10,254 bases of DNA from Candidatus Bathyarchaeota archaeon (GCA_003661945.1 QMXC01000022.1:1-10254), one strand, 5' to 3'. Shown: positions 1 to 7,826, numbered from the stretch's first letter. Made by a program: numbers and translations. Notes: generated by a model from the sequence alone, not told the origin.

Positions 1-2752
1 CCGGGCCGATCAGTAGAGCCATTTCCCAAGCGTCTTCCGATGTTACGTTTACTCTTGGGCCAAGCGTGTCTGTTCTTCCCGAGCCTTCAACATGGTCTGT
101 GTCGATGTACATGTGTATGAATTGGAGGGAGAAACCGTTTGGTCCGTTCCACGGGTTTCCTCCTAAGGTTTTGAAGCGGAAACGGAACATGATGTCGCTG
201 TCGATTTTGCTCACTGTGAAGTTTAGCAAGTCTAAGTGTCCTTCTTCGAACGCTTCGTTTGTTGGATATACGTATGTTCCGGGTCCGTAGTCGTCTCCTT
301 CAGGGTCGCTGTACGTAAATATTACCTCGCCTAGCTCTACTGGTTTTGCTACTTGTAGGGCGATGGGCGCGTTGAACTTTGAGGTCATCTCCTCGAAACT
401 TCCGTCTTTAGCCACCGTTACGGCTATGTAAGCTACGTCTTTGGGTTCAAGCGCTATGTCTGAGAAGGGTATAGCTATTTCGAGAACGCTGTCTATGCCC
501 AAAGTTTCAAAATCGCCTTTCGACGTGAATCCCTCTTTTCCATCAGCGATGGAAAGCTTGAATTTTTGGCTAGTTTCGGTTGTTATGTTGAACCATACTC
601 CTGCTTCGGCGTGAATTGCGAAGCCGAGGGTTTCATCGCTGGGTTGCGGTTGATAGCGTGCCCAAACGTTGTATCCGAGGGCGTAGGGGCTGTAGCTTAT
701 CCGAGGGCTGGAGGTGTAAACACCTATGAAATAGTCTTTTCCGAACCAGTCTTTGAAGCTGACCCCGGAGGTTGGAAAAACTGCTAGATACAGGTTGTCA
801 TAGTCGTTGGCTATCACTACCTTCTCTATATAGTTTCCTTTAACGGTTATAGTTGCATTACCCTTCCACTCTCCGCTTTCGATTTTGCCGTCGATGGTAG
901 GCGTCAAAACCGAAGGTTTGGCTTCAACGAAATCGCAAGCTTCACCGTCTGGATAGAAACTGCCATACAAATAGTCTGGCACATCTTCGCCGAGGAGCTC
1001 GTAGATTTGTCTCAAGTAACATTTGAAAATCGGGTCGAAAGTTTTCGGGCTTCCCATCTCCGAAGCGTACCAGAAGCACCAGTCTGAAGCTTCAGCTCTG
1101 TACAACGCGTCTAAAGTCTGGTTATATTCAACTGTTCCTTTCCAACCCGGATGAGTCTCGTTGTATTCGATTATTTTCTCCCTTGCAGCCTTACGCCACA
1201 TATGAGCGATATTTTCTTGTTTGTCGCCAATCCATATTTTCAGACGCATGTCAGCTCCAGACCATGTGGCTTCGGGCACTGCTTGAGTCTTAGTTTCGGA
1301 GGGAAGGTCGTCGTACCTCGTTATGTTGGAGATGTCAACATCTGCCAGTTTGAGTACAGTTTGCGACGTTTTAGGAACAACCTTATCAATTTTGTCTATA
1401 TGGTCTTGAATATACTCGTAAGGCGTCGTTGTTTTTATCTTTTCATCGTTTTGGAGTTCAACAAGCCTTTGGTAGAGTGCTTCTAGAAAATCGTCTCCAT
1501 TGTTTATGTATGCCTCCCACGGGTTTTCCCCGTCTAGAGCTATTGTTAGAACCATCTTTCCATCAGTGTTGTGCTGCTGAATGTCAAGAACCTTGTTGAC
1601 GAAATCGTTTACAGCTTCATCTGTGGATTTACCCGAATACTGAAAACCTATAGCGTTTGAAAGTTCCGTGTCTCTGAAGAAAATATAGAAATCTTTTCCG
1701 ATATCCACCTTGTAAGCAACGTAGAGGTTTTCAGGGTTAGCAGTGCTGACTCCTGCCATTTGCAAAACACACTCGTCAGCAGCCGTCCAGTTGATTCCGT
1801 TCTCAGCCATTACTCTCAAAGATTCCTCGTTTATCGCCATTTCCGGAGCCCACATTCCATGCGGAGTCTTTCCAAAAGTTTCACGGAAAAGCCCTATTCC
1901 CTTTTTTACCTGAGCATCTAGGTCCTCTCTCCAGCCGAAATCAACAAGCAAAGGCATTATGGGGTGTGTGTAAGGCGAGGGGATAATCTCTGTTTGACCG
2001 TTGTCTAGGAGTTCCCGATGTTTCGGTATAACCAAGCCCATTATCTCCTTCTGTTTCTCCAGAACCAACGCAAGCTCAGTTTGATTATACAATGGCGAAG
2101 GACTACTCGCACGAGTTCTTAGCGGCGCCAGTTCAGGGTCGGAATTCGCGACTTTAGGGTCTATCCACAGAAGGTTGAAGAGCACAGCCAAGTCAATAAC
2201 ATCCTGGTCTGTAAAGCGTCCAGTGATTTCTGCTTTCATCTCGTCAGGTGGCAAGTCGCCGTATTCGCTGAACAAGGCGTCCCTTTTCTGTTTCAAAGCG
2301 TTAAACCTTGTGAACTTCGTGACTATTCTGTCCCAGTTTATGTCAAAGAAACCTCCCGGCACTTCAAGCATAGAAAATTCTTCGTCAATCGTTAGTTCAG
2401 TACCGTTTGCTATCTTCCACGAAATATCTTGTCGGACATCCGTGGCATTGTTTTCCACATAATCGTTCAATTGTTGCATCAGCGAACCGGTAAATGTAAA
2501 CGTAACTTTGATGTCGGGATAATTTGAAACTATGAGAGCCATCTTGTAATAGTTTCCAACAGAGTGCATCCTTACCCATGGCAAGATGTACTTGTTTTCT
2601 GTAGGACTGTAATAAAAAGGCTGGTGGAAATGCCAAATTATGATGAGGTTTAAAGGCTTCGGCTCCTGTGCTTGCAACGTAGGGATACAGAGGCTTAGAC
2701 CAGCAAGGGCTATCAAAGCTAACAACAGTAAAGTCAACACGTTTTTCTTCAA
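1..2752 (-). CDS. Secreted GH57 amylopullulanase-type glycoside hydrolase, C-terminus cut by window edge
   Basis: Predicted extracellular hydrolysis of alpha-1,4 and possibly alpha-1,6 bonds in starch, glycogen or pullulan. The frame is open for 917 codons to the window edge. Residues 1-29 form a signal peptide (KK, then a Leu-rich core, ending LQAQ). The GH57 signatures occur in order: WHFHQPF (40-46), GQTEIIPSPYTHP (252-264), GMWAPEMA (299-306; E304 predicted nucleophile), FFRDTELSNAIGF (358-370; D361 predicted acid/base) and LDGENPWEAY (406-415). A helical region follows, then a CBM9/DOMON-like beta domain (about 618-800, opening IDGKIESGEW). Last comes a glucodextranase C-terminal-like domain (from about 808; DPEGDDYGPG at 816-825, GGNPWNGPNGFSLQ at 864-877). 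The start is TTG at 2752: the codon before it is an in-frame TAA, GGTGA lies 6 bases upstream, and the signal peptide begins there. It is divergent from the maltodextrin importer, which suits a supplier of oligosaccharides. Exact specificity (pullulanase or alpha-amylase) cannot be read from sequence alone. Confidence 0.9.
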   Translation of the reverse strand, partial: MKKNVLTLLLLALIALAGLSLCIPTLQAQEPKPLNLIIIWHFHQPFYYSPTENKYILPWVRMHSVGNYYKMALIVSNYPDIKVTFTFTGSLMQQLNDYVENNATDVRQDISWKIANGTELTIDEEFSMLEVPGGFFDINWDRIVTKFTRFNALKQKRDALFSEYGDLPPDEMKAEITGRFTDQDVIDLAVLFNLLWIDPKVANSDPELAPLRTRASSPSPLYNQTELALVLEKQKEIMGLVIPKHRELLDNGQTEIIPSPYTHPIMPLLVDFGWREDLDAQVKKGIGLFRETFGKTPHGMWAPEMAINEESLRVMAENGINWTAADECVLQMAGVSTANPENLYVAYKVDIGKDFYIFFRDTELSNAIGFQYSGKSTDEAVNDFVNKVLDIQQHNTDGKMVLTIALDGENPWEAYINNGDDFLEALYQRLVELQNDEKIKTTTPYEYIQDHIDKIDKVVPKTSQTVLKLADVDISNITRYDDLPSETKTQAVPEATWSGADMRLKIWIGDKQENIAHMWRKAAREKIIEYNETHPGWKGTVEYNQTLDALYRAEASDWCFWYASEMGSPKTFDPIFKCYLRQIYELLGEDVPDYLYGSFYPDGEACDFVEAKPSVLTPTIDGKIESGEWKGNATITVKGNYIEKVVIANDYDNLYLAVFPTSGVSFKDWFGKDYFIGVYTSSPRISYSPYALGYNVWARYQPQPSDETLGFAIHAEAGVWFNITTETSQKFKLSIADGKEGFTSKGDFETLGIDSVLEIAIPFSDIALEPKDVAYIAVTVAKDGSFEEMTSKFNAPIALQVAKPVELGEVIFTYSDPEGDDYGPGTYVYPTNEAFEEGHLDLLNFTVSKIDSDIMFRFRFKTLGGNPWNGPNGFSLQFIHMYIDTDHVEGSGRTDTLGPRVNVTSEDAWEMALLIGP

Positions 2753-2758
2753 TTAGGT

Positions 2759-2763
2759 TCACC
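2759..2763 (-). promoter_or_regulatory. Ribosome binding site deciding the TTG start of the GH57 gene
   Basis: GGTGA on the minus strand lies 6 bases before the TTG at 2752. It matches the archaeal anti-Shine-Dalgarno core. With the in-frame TAA directly before the TTG, it fixes the start even though the codon is not ATG. Confidence 0.7.
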
Positions 2764-2787
2764 AGAACGAGTTTTTATTAACTTACC

Positions 2788-2802
2788 CTTAAAACAGTTT
2801 CC
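2788..2802 (-). promoter_or_regulatory. Candidate BRE/TATA promoter of the GH57 gene
   Basis: The minus strand reads GGAAACTGTTTTAAG, a purine-rich BRE-like stretch followed by an AT-rich box centred near 2792. Initiation about 25 bp downstream would fall near 2766 and give a short leader that still contains the GGTGA site. The box is not a perfect TATA consensus, so this is tentative. Confidence 0.4.
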
Positions 2803-2830
2803 GTAACCACAGTAAAACCAGCCCTTTCAA

Positions 2831-2846
2831 GGAAAATTCTATAAAG
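2831..2846 (+). promoter_or_regulatory. BRE/TATA promoter of the malEFGK operon
   Basis: GGAAAATTCTATAAAG combines a BRE-like GGAAAA with a TATA-like CTATAAAG. The expected start of transcription, about 25 bp past the box, is near 2868. That leaves a leader of roughly 14 bases carrying the weak ribosome site AAGGATGTGA before the ATG at 2882. An imperfect palindrome, CCTT-TC-AAGG (2823-2832), abuts the box and could be an operator. No TATCAC-N5-GTGATA type TrmB/TGM site was found. Confidence 0.5.
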
Positions 2847-2881
2847 ACAGCCATGTATTAGGTTTAAGGATGTGAATTAAG

Positions 2882-4102
2882 ATGGTCATATCTAAGAAGA
2901 TAAAGATATTGGCGGCAATAATCGTCATAGCCATCGTTGCATCAGCAGGTGTGTATTTTCTGTTCTTCACAAAACCCCGTGCAGACGTAATAATATGGGC
3001 TGCCGTTCTGCCCTCAGAAGAGGAACTTACCTTGGAGTTCATAGAGAAATTTCACGAGCAGTACCCTAACATAACAGTTGAACTCGTTAACGTAGCTGAT
3101 CTCAGAACGAGGCTTCTGGCAGCTATACCCGCTGGAAAAGGACCAGACCTATTTATGTGGGCGCATGATTGGACAGGTGAGTTTGCAGAAGCCGGTTATA
3201 TCGTGCCCCTTGACGAGTATGTGACCCAAGATTTAAAAGATGAGTTCATAGACGTCGCCATGGACGCTTGCACGTATAATAACAGCGTTTACGCCTTACC
3301 AATAGCAGCTGAAACCGTTGCGTTGATATACAACAAAGACATAGTCGCGGAACCACCGCAGAACGTGTCTCAGCTAGAAAATATGATGAAGAATTACGTA
3401 ATTCAACATCCGGGCAACTTCGGAATAGCATGCCAGCTTGACCCATACTTTGTTTCAGCTTGGCCGCATGGATACGGGGGATACTACTTCAGAGACGAAG
3501 ACAAATCGGTAGGCGTCAACAATACTGAAACCGTGGAAGGAATAGAATTCTTTATGGAGCATTTCAAGCCTTACATGTCCACTGACACTTCAAGAGAAGC
3601 CCAAGTAGCGATTTTCGTCGAAGGAAAAGCGCCTTTCCTCATCGATGGACCTTGGGGACTCGGCACGCTTCGAGACAAGAATATGTCTTTCGGAGTAACT
3701 CTTCTGCCAAAAATAGATGAGATAGACGCGTGGCCAAAGCCTTATACGGGAATCAAAGTTATCTGGATGTCCAGCAATGTTTACGATAAGAAGAAAGCAT
3801 TTACTTTCCTAAAGTGGCTTACAACCAATACTGAATATATTAAGCGCAGAGCCTTAGAGCTTGGCTTTATTCCGGTCTTGAAAGATGTGCTTCAAGATGC
3901 TGATGTTAAAGCCGACGAAGTTGTGTCGACCTATGCGGAACAAGTTGAACTTGGAATAGCTATGCCGAAGAGTAAAGAAATGATGAAAGTTTGGGGACCA
4001 GTAGGCGATGCCTTAAACGACATCTTTCTCGGAGTTAAGACCGCTGATGAAGCGTTAGACGAAGCCCAGCAAAAGATATTAGAAGCCTTAGGGAAAACTT
4101 AA
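2882..4102 (+). CDS. malE: Maltodextrin-type ABC transporter substrate-binding protein
   Basis: Binds oligosaccharide outside the membrane and delivers it to the MalFG permease. The 406 residues fit the SBP family 1 (MalE-like) size. An N-terminal hydrophobic segment (about 7-29) follows MVISKKIK. There is no lipobox cysteine, so the protein is probably held by an uncleaved membrane anchor or released by a type I peptidase. Family traits include the GKGPDLFMWAHDW stretch (85-97), YALPIAAETVALIYNK (137-152), an aromatic cluster at HGYGGYYF (196-203) and FLIDGPWG (252-259), where aromatic side chains usually stack on sugars. Two cysteines (C130, C184) could form a disulfide; this is inference. 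It is the first gene of the operon, 23 bp before malF. The sugar is probably maltodextrin, given the divergent GH57 enzyme, but trehalose or other glucosides cannot be excluded. Confidence 0.88.
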   Translation: MVISKKIKILAAIIVIAIVASAGVYFLFFTKPRADVIIWAAVLPSEEELTLEFIEKFHEQYPNITVELVNVADLRTRLLAAIPAGKGPDLFMWAHDWTGEFAEAGYIVPLDEYVTQDLKDEFIDVAMDACTYNNSVYALPIAAETVALIYNKDIVAEPPQNVSQLENMMKNYVIQHPGNFGIACQLDPYFVSAWPHGYGGYYFRDEDKSVGVNNTETVEGIEFFMEHFKPYMSTDTSREAQVAIFVEGKAPFLIDGPWGLGTLRDKNMSFGVTLLPKIDEIDAWPKPYTGIKVIWMSSNVYDKKKAFTFLKWLTTNTEYIKRRALELGFIPVLKDVLQDADVKADEVVSTYAEQVELGIAMPKSKEMMKVWGPVGDALNDIFLGVKTADEALDEAQQKILEALGKT

Positions 4103-4125
4103 CTCGATAATAGGTAAGTGTACTG

Positions 4126-5037
4126 ATGGTGGAAAAAGAAAGAACTCGAGGTGCATGGGAAAGTAGAATAGCCTTTCTACTAATAATTCCCAGCTTAATA
4201 ATTTTCCTGTTTTTTAATTTGTATCCCATAATTTATTCCGTTTTCCTAGCCTTTACTAACGCTGAATTCACCAACATAGCTGGCAGATACTCTTTTATAG
4301 GGATGGAAAACTTTGCAAAACTTCTTTTTCACCCGGATACCCGCTTCTATTACGTGTTAGGAAGAACTGCTCTCTTCGTCGTTACCAGCGTGCCGCTAAA
4401 AGTTCTTTTCGGACTAGGCTTAGCTGTCATATTTAACTCAAGACTAATTAAAGGAGGAAAAATACTCCGGTCGCTACTCATACTCCCGTGGACCATACCA
4501 GCAATGTTATCTATCCTCGTATGGAGAGGGCTGTTCAACCTTGATTTCGGAGCTATAAACCAGATGCTTCAATCTTGGGGTTTTCCCCGGGTTAACTGGC
4601 TCCAAGACACAACGAATGCCTTCATAGTTTACAACATAGTTGAAGTTTGGCTTGCCTACCCCTTTATGATGACAGTTATTTTAGCGGCTCTCCAGAGCGT
4701 CCCGCCCGAGCTCTACGATTCCGCGAGGGTTGACGGCGCTGGAACATGGCAGAGGCTAAGATATATAACTCTGCCGCTAATCTTTAGACCCCTCTGGTTC
4801 GCCACAATCCTAACTTCAAGCGCTTCCTTCCAAGCATTCCTGGTGCCTTTCGTACTAAACGGAGGAGGACCTGCCAGAACCAATGAAATGGTAATGGTTT
4901 ACGGCTATAAAGAAGCTTTCCAGCTAGGCAATTACGGCTACGCAGCGGCTTTCATGGTGATAATCTCTCTGATTGTCACGGCGTTCATGCTGGCTGGAAT
5001 GAAAGCTGGAAAAATGGCGGGTGAAGAAGAATCATGA
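4126..5037 (+). CDS. malF: Maltodextrin-type ABC transporter permease, MalF/UgpA family
   Basis: One of the two membrane subunits that form the sugar channel. It has 303 residues with about six predicted membrane segments (roughly 16-40, 80-103, 115-134, 165-190, 218-242 and 272-291). The cytoplasmic EAA coupling loop that contacts the ATPase is at 195-217; it reads ELYDSARVDGAG, keeping the DGA core (203-205), and ends in ITLP. It is shorter than the E. coli MalF (over 500 residues) because it lacks the large periplasmic P2 domain, which is usual in archaeal and Gram-positive homologues. The ATG is preceded by the weak ribosome site TAGGTAAGTG. Its TGA stop overlaps the malG start by four bases (ATGA), so the two are probably translationally coupled and made in equal amounts. 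Confidence 0.9.
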   Translation: MVEKERTRGAWESRIAFLLIIPSLIIFLFFNLYPIIYSVFLAFTNAEFTNIAGRYSFIGMENFAKLLFHPDTRFYYVLGRTALFVVTSVPLKVLFGLGLAVIFNSRLIKGGKILRSLLILPWTIPAMLSILVWRGLFNLDFGAINQMLQSWGFPRVNWLQDTTNAFIVYNIVEVWLAYPFMMTVILAALQSVPPELYDSARVDGAGTWQRLRYITLPLIFRPLWFATILTSSASFQAFLVPFVLNGGGPARTNEMVMVYGYKEAFQLGNYGYAAAFMVIISLIVTAFMLAGMKAGKMAGEEES

Positions 5038-5879
5038 AGAAAAGAATGCTTACCTTGATATTGACTGTTCTTCTTACGGCGAGCGCGGTTCTAATCGTCG
5101 TAATCTTCCTGTTTCCGATCTATTGGGTAGTGCTAAGCTCGATTAGACCGTATGGAAGCCTTTTCACAACAAAGTTCGAGTTAATCCCCAGCGAAGTTAC
5201 ATGGGAAGCCTATACATGGCTTATATTTGAATCTAAATTCTTCCTCTGGTTAAGAAACAGTCTGATAGTTTCCATTTTAACCGTTGTCTTTACGCTAGTA
5301 CTTGTAATTCCTTCAGCCTACTCTTTTTCCAGATTCAAGTTTTTTGGAAAGGAAAAGTTTCTTTACGGATATTTAGTTTTCACCCAGTTCGCCGGAGGAA
5401 TGGGAATCGCCGGGCTTATAGCCCTCTACGCCATCTTGGCATACCTTAACCTTCTTAACTCTCTATTCGTGCTCGCATTAATCTATGCAGCTGGCAACGT
5501 TCCCTTCAACACATGGCTGTTAAAAACCTATTTCGACACGATTCCAAGAGACTTTGACGAAGCCGCGCTTGTAGATGGTGCTAGCTACTTCAATCTAATT
5601 GTAGACGTGTTGTTGCCCATAGCGAAACCAGGCATAGCTACTGTTGCGATTTTTTCTTTCATGGGAGCTTGGGGCGAATTCATTCTAGCTCAAACGATCC
5701 TAAGTCCGGAGAATTACACTTTACCCGTTGGTCTCTATTCCTTCGTAGGGCAGTTTGAAACCAAATGGAATTATTTTTCAGCCATGGCTATCTTGTTCGC
5801 CGTTCCCGTGGTAGTTATGTATCTTCTAGCTCAAAGATACCTCCAAATGGGTTTAGCCATGGGAGGCGTTAAAAAATAA
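5034..5879 (+). CDS. malG: Maltodextrin-type ABC transporter permease, MalG/UgpE family
   Basis: Second membrane subunit of the importer. It has 281 residues, matching the MalG family, with about six predicted membrane segments beginning at 8-36 and ending at 246-268. The EAA loop is at 173-200 and contains FDEAALVDGAS (174-184) followed by LLPIAKPG; this is a closer match to the consensus than the loop in MalF. The start overlaps the malF stop by four bases. A GGTGA ribosome site lies inside the end of malF (5020-5024), nine bases before the ATG. The gap to malK is 21 bp, so all four genes form one transcription unit. Confidence 0.91.
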   Translation: MKKRMLTLILTVLLTASAVLIVVIFLFPIYWVVLSSIRPYGSLFTTKFELIPSEVTWEAYTWLIFESKFFLWLRNSLIVSILTVVFTLVLVIPSAYSFSRFKFFGKEKFLYGYLVFTQFAGGMGIAGLIALYAILAYLNLLNSLFVLALIYAAGNVPFNTWLLKTYFDTIPRDFDEAALVDGASYFNLIVDVLLPIAKPGIATVAIFSFMGAWGEFILAQTILSPENYTLPVGLYSFVGQFETKWNYFSAMAILFAVPVVVMYLLAQRYLQMGLAMGGVKK

Positions 5880-5900
5880 TCATGTTCTGGAGGACGTGTT

Positions 5901-6986
5901 ATGGCTAAGGTATTATTAAAAAACTTAACGAAACGCTTCGGAAAAGTTGTGGCCGTAGACGGAGTAAGCGTAGAAGCCAAAGACCGAGAATTCCTTGTTT
6001 TGCTAGGTCCTTCTGGGTGTGGAAAAACAACGATTTTGCGTTGTATCGCTGGTTTAGAAATTCCTGACGAAGGAGAAGTATACATAGGCGACAGGCTGGT
6101 TAATGATTTGCCGCCTAAAGATAGAGATGTCGCCATGGTTTTCCAGAGCTACGCGCTTTATCCTCACATGACCGTTTACGACAACATTTCCTTTCCATTG
6201 CGGATGAGAGAAATTCCCGCTTCAGAAATCGAAGAAAGGGTGAAAAAGGTAGCGGAACTGCTTCAAATAGCTCATCTGCTAGACCGGAAGCCTAAACAAC
6301 TAAGCGGAGGGGAAGCTCAAAGAGTTGCTTTAGGAAGGGCGATAGTTCGAGAGCCGAAGGTTTTCCTCATGGATGAGCCCTTAAGCAACTTGGATGCCAA
6401 GTTGCGCATTCATATGCGAGCTGAGCTTAAAAGGCTTCAAAGAGACCTAGGCATAACAACAATCTATGTAACTCACGACCAAGTGGAAGCCATGACCATG
6501 GCTGACAAGGTTGCCGTGCTTAAAGATGGAAAACTTCAACAAGTGGCGCCTCCAGACAAGCTTTATTCCAGCCCCAGCAACCTTTTCGTAGCAGGATTTA
6601 TCGGAAGTCCTCCCATGAACTTCATAGACTGCAGCCTAGTTCTTAAGGATGAAGAAGTGTTCTTGGACGCTGGAGCTTTCGTTTTAAAACTTGAGGGAAC
6701 AGTCGCTGAAATACTTCGAGAAAAAGGAGCCACGAAGCTCGTGATAGGAATCCGTCCCGAAGACGTGAGTTTCGTAAACAAGGCGCATGGAAAGATTTTA
6801 GGCGAAGTATACATGAAAGAGCCTCTCGGAGCTGAGACAATAATAGATGTAAAGGTAGGCGAATACTTGGTCAAAGTAAGGGAAAGAGTAGGGTTTAAGA
6901 CAAAAATAGGGGACAAAGTCTGGATGGGCTTCCCCTTGGACAAACTACATGTTTTCGACAAAAAAACAGGAAAAGCAATAATTTAG
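5901..6986 (+). CDS. malK: Sugar ABC transporter ATP-binding protein, MalK/UgpC family
   Basis: The ATPase that powers import, working as a dimer on the cytoplasmic face of MalFG. It has 361 residues, full length for the family. The motifs are all present: Walker A GPSGCGKTT (36-44), Q-loop Q82, signature LSGGEAQ (134-140), Walker B with D-loop VFLMDEPLSNLD (154-165) and switch H192 in THDQVEAM. The C-terminal part from about 236 is a TOBE/OB-fold regulatory domain, with IGIRPEDV (282-289) and YMKEPLGAE (304-312), the usual MalK form. GGAGG sits seven bases before the ATG. It is the last gene of the operon, and its stop faces the stop of the metallophosphoesterase gene 12 bp away. The signature glutamate in place of glutamine is a common variant and should not impair function. 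Confidence 0.94.
   Translation: MAKVLLKNLTKRFGKVVAVDGVSVEAKDREFLVLLGPSGCGKTTILRCIAGLEIPDEGEVYIGDRLVNDLPPKDRDVAMVFQSYALYPHMTVYDNISFPLRMREIPASEIEERVKKVAELLQIAHLLDRKPKQLSGGEAQRVALGRAIVREPKVFLMDEPLSNLDAKLRIHMRAELKRLQRDLGITTIYVTHDQVEAMTMADKVAVLKDGKLQQVAPPDKLYSSPSNLFVAGFIGSPPMNFIDCSLVLKDEEVFLDAGAFVLKLEGTVAEILREKGATKLVIGIRPEDVSFVNKAHGKILGEVYMKEPLGAETIIDVKVGEYLVKVRERVGFKTKIGDKVWMGFPLDKLHVFDKKTGKAII
6960..6966 (-). terminator. Candidate T7 terminator for the phosphatase operon, inside the malK 3' end
   Basis: Seven T in a row on the minus strand, about 33 bp beyond the metallophosphoesterase stop codon and within the last codons of malK. This fits hairpin-free archaeal termination. No functional evidence is available. 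Confidence 0.35.
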
Positions 6987-6998
6987 GCTCCAACATTT

Positions 6999-7826
6999 TC
7001 AGTTACTGCTTCGAAACCCGCTTCGCAGCCTCCATTCCCCAATTTTCCCAAGATAGGTTCCGTCAAGCATGTATATTTCAGCGTTTTCTAGGTCTACGCT
7101 TCGGCTTCTGAGGATTGGTCCAACTATTTTTTCGCTTTTCTTTTCTAATGGCTTCTCGTTTATGGGTCGTCCTCCTAGAAAGTCATTGAACTGCGGCATT
7201 ATTACGAGTTTTTTGGCTTTCATTTTGAGTTTTTCTCCGGTTTGTTGAGCTGATTTTTTGAGGATTTGCTCCGCGAGGGTGGACGGGTTTAGTTTGGCTT
7301 TTATCCATACTTGTTTGATGATTCTGAAGCCTAAGGGGTCTCGGAAGGCTATTACCGGGTGTACGTGTCCCATGACTAGAACTCGGCTTTCTAGGAGTTT
7401 TGGAGCTGGCCACGTGTGTCCGTGGAACAGCCCTACACCTTGTATGGTTATTCCGGTTGGCGGCGTTATCTCTATGTCTGGGGGTAGCAGCGGCGCTAGG
7501 TTTCCGTCATGGTTTCCGGGAACGACGCGTATGTCGGCTATTTTCCTTTTCAGTTTTTCGAAGAAGGCGGGCACGTCTCTCCATTCTTCGAGCTGTGCTG
7601 TTGCAACGGTATGCTTCACATCGCCTAACATTACGAGCGTGTTGGGCTTATACCGGTCTATTAGCTGGAGCAAGCGTTTCAGAAGTTTCGGCGTTTGAGA
7701 CGGGACGTGTACTCCTTGGTTGGTGAGGGTTACTTCCCATCCTATGTGGAGGTCTGCGACAACTAGGGTTCGTGTTTCTCCAGCCTTGATGAGCAGCGCC
7801 GGATGTGGCTGAAGCAGCACAATCAT
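6999..7826 (-). CDS. COG1407-type archaeal metallophosphoesterase (ICC-like)
   Basis: Predicted metal-dependent phosphohydrolase of the calcineurin-like superfamily; the substrate is unknown. It has 275 residues. The two-metal site motifs appear in order: ADLHIG (24-29), GDVKH (68-72), GNHD (104-107), FHGHTW (134-139) and GHVHP (153-157). A tail of roughly 100 residues follows with VIMPQFNDFLGG (208-219), a conserved-looking element of this group, and it ends in a basic Arg-rich stretch. There is no signal peptide, so it is cytoplasmic. The ATG shares one base with the stop of the upstream phosphatase gene (TAATG). A GGTGA site lies nine bases before it (7836-7840), so the pair is co-translated. 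From general knowledge, bacterial relatives often sit beside an Lhr-type helicase; here the partner is an inositol/fructose-bisphosphate phosphatase instead. Confidence 0.85.
   Translation of the reverse strand: MIVLLQPHPALLIKAGETRTLVVADLHIGWEVTLTNQGVHVPSQTPKLLKRLLQLIDRYKPNTLVMLGDVKHTVATAQLEEWRDVPAFFEKLKRKIADIRVVPGNHDGNLAPLLPPDIEITPPTGITIQGVGLFHGHTWPAPKLLESRVLVMGHVHPVIAFRDPLGFRIIKQVWIKAKLNPSTLAEQILKKSAQQTGEKLKMKAKKLVIMPQFNDFLGGRPINEKPLEKKSEKIVGPILRSRSVDLENAEIYMLDGTYLGKIGEWRLRSGFRSSN
7127..7144 (+). terminator. Candidate T-rich terminator for the malEFGK operon, inside the opposite gene
   Basis: The plus strand carries three T runs close together (TTTTTT, TTTT and TTTT, separated by CGC and C), about 140 bp after the malK stop. 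Archaeal RNA polymerase can terminate at such T tracts without a hairpin. There is no T run in the 12-bp gap itself, so this is the first good candidate. If used, the mal transcript would run antisense into the metallophosphoesterase gene. Confidence 0.35.

Noticed and set aside
566..1486. Plus-strand open frames opposite the GH57 gene
   Set aside because: Antisense shadows of a strongly supported coding frame; no ribosome sites and no recognisable protein pattern.
2397..2762. Open frame of 121 codons on the minus strand overlapping the start of the GH57 gene
   Set aside because: It is a shifted frame over the GH57 signal peptide and first catalytic motif. The frame starting at TTG 2752 carries the full family signatures and stays open for 917 codons.
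2838..2846. The malE TATA box read backwards as the GH57 promoter
   Set aside because: CTTTATAGA is TATA-like on the minus strand but has no purine-rich BRE before it and would give a leader of about 60 bases. The box at 2788-2795 fits better.
6300..6320. Variant ABC signature LSGGEAQ in MalK as a possible defect
   Set aside because: Glutamate at this position is a common natural variant and all other ATPase motifs are intact.
7258..7726. Plus-strand open frames of 146 and 108 codons opposite the metallophosphoesterase
   Set aside because: They mirror the catalytic gene on the other strand, which contains all five metal-binding motifs.
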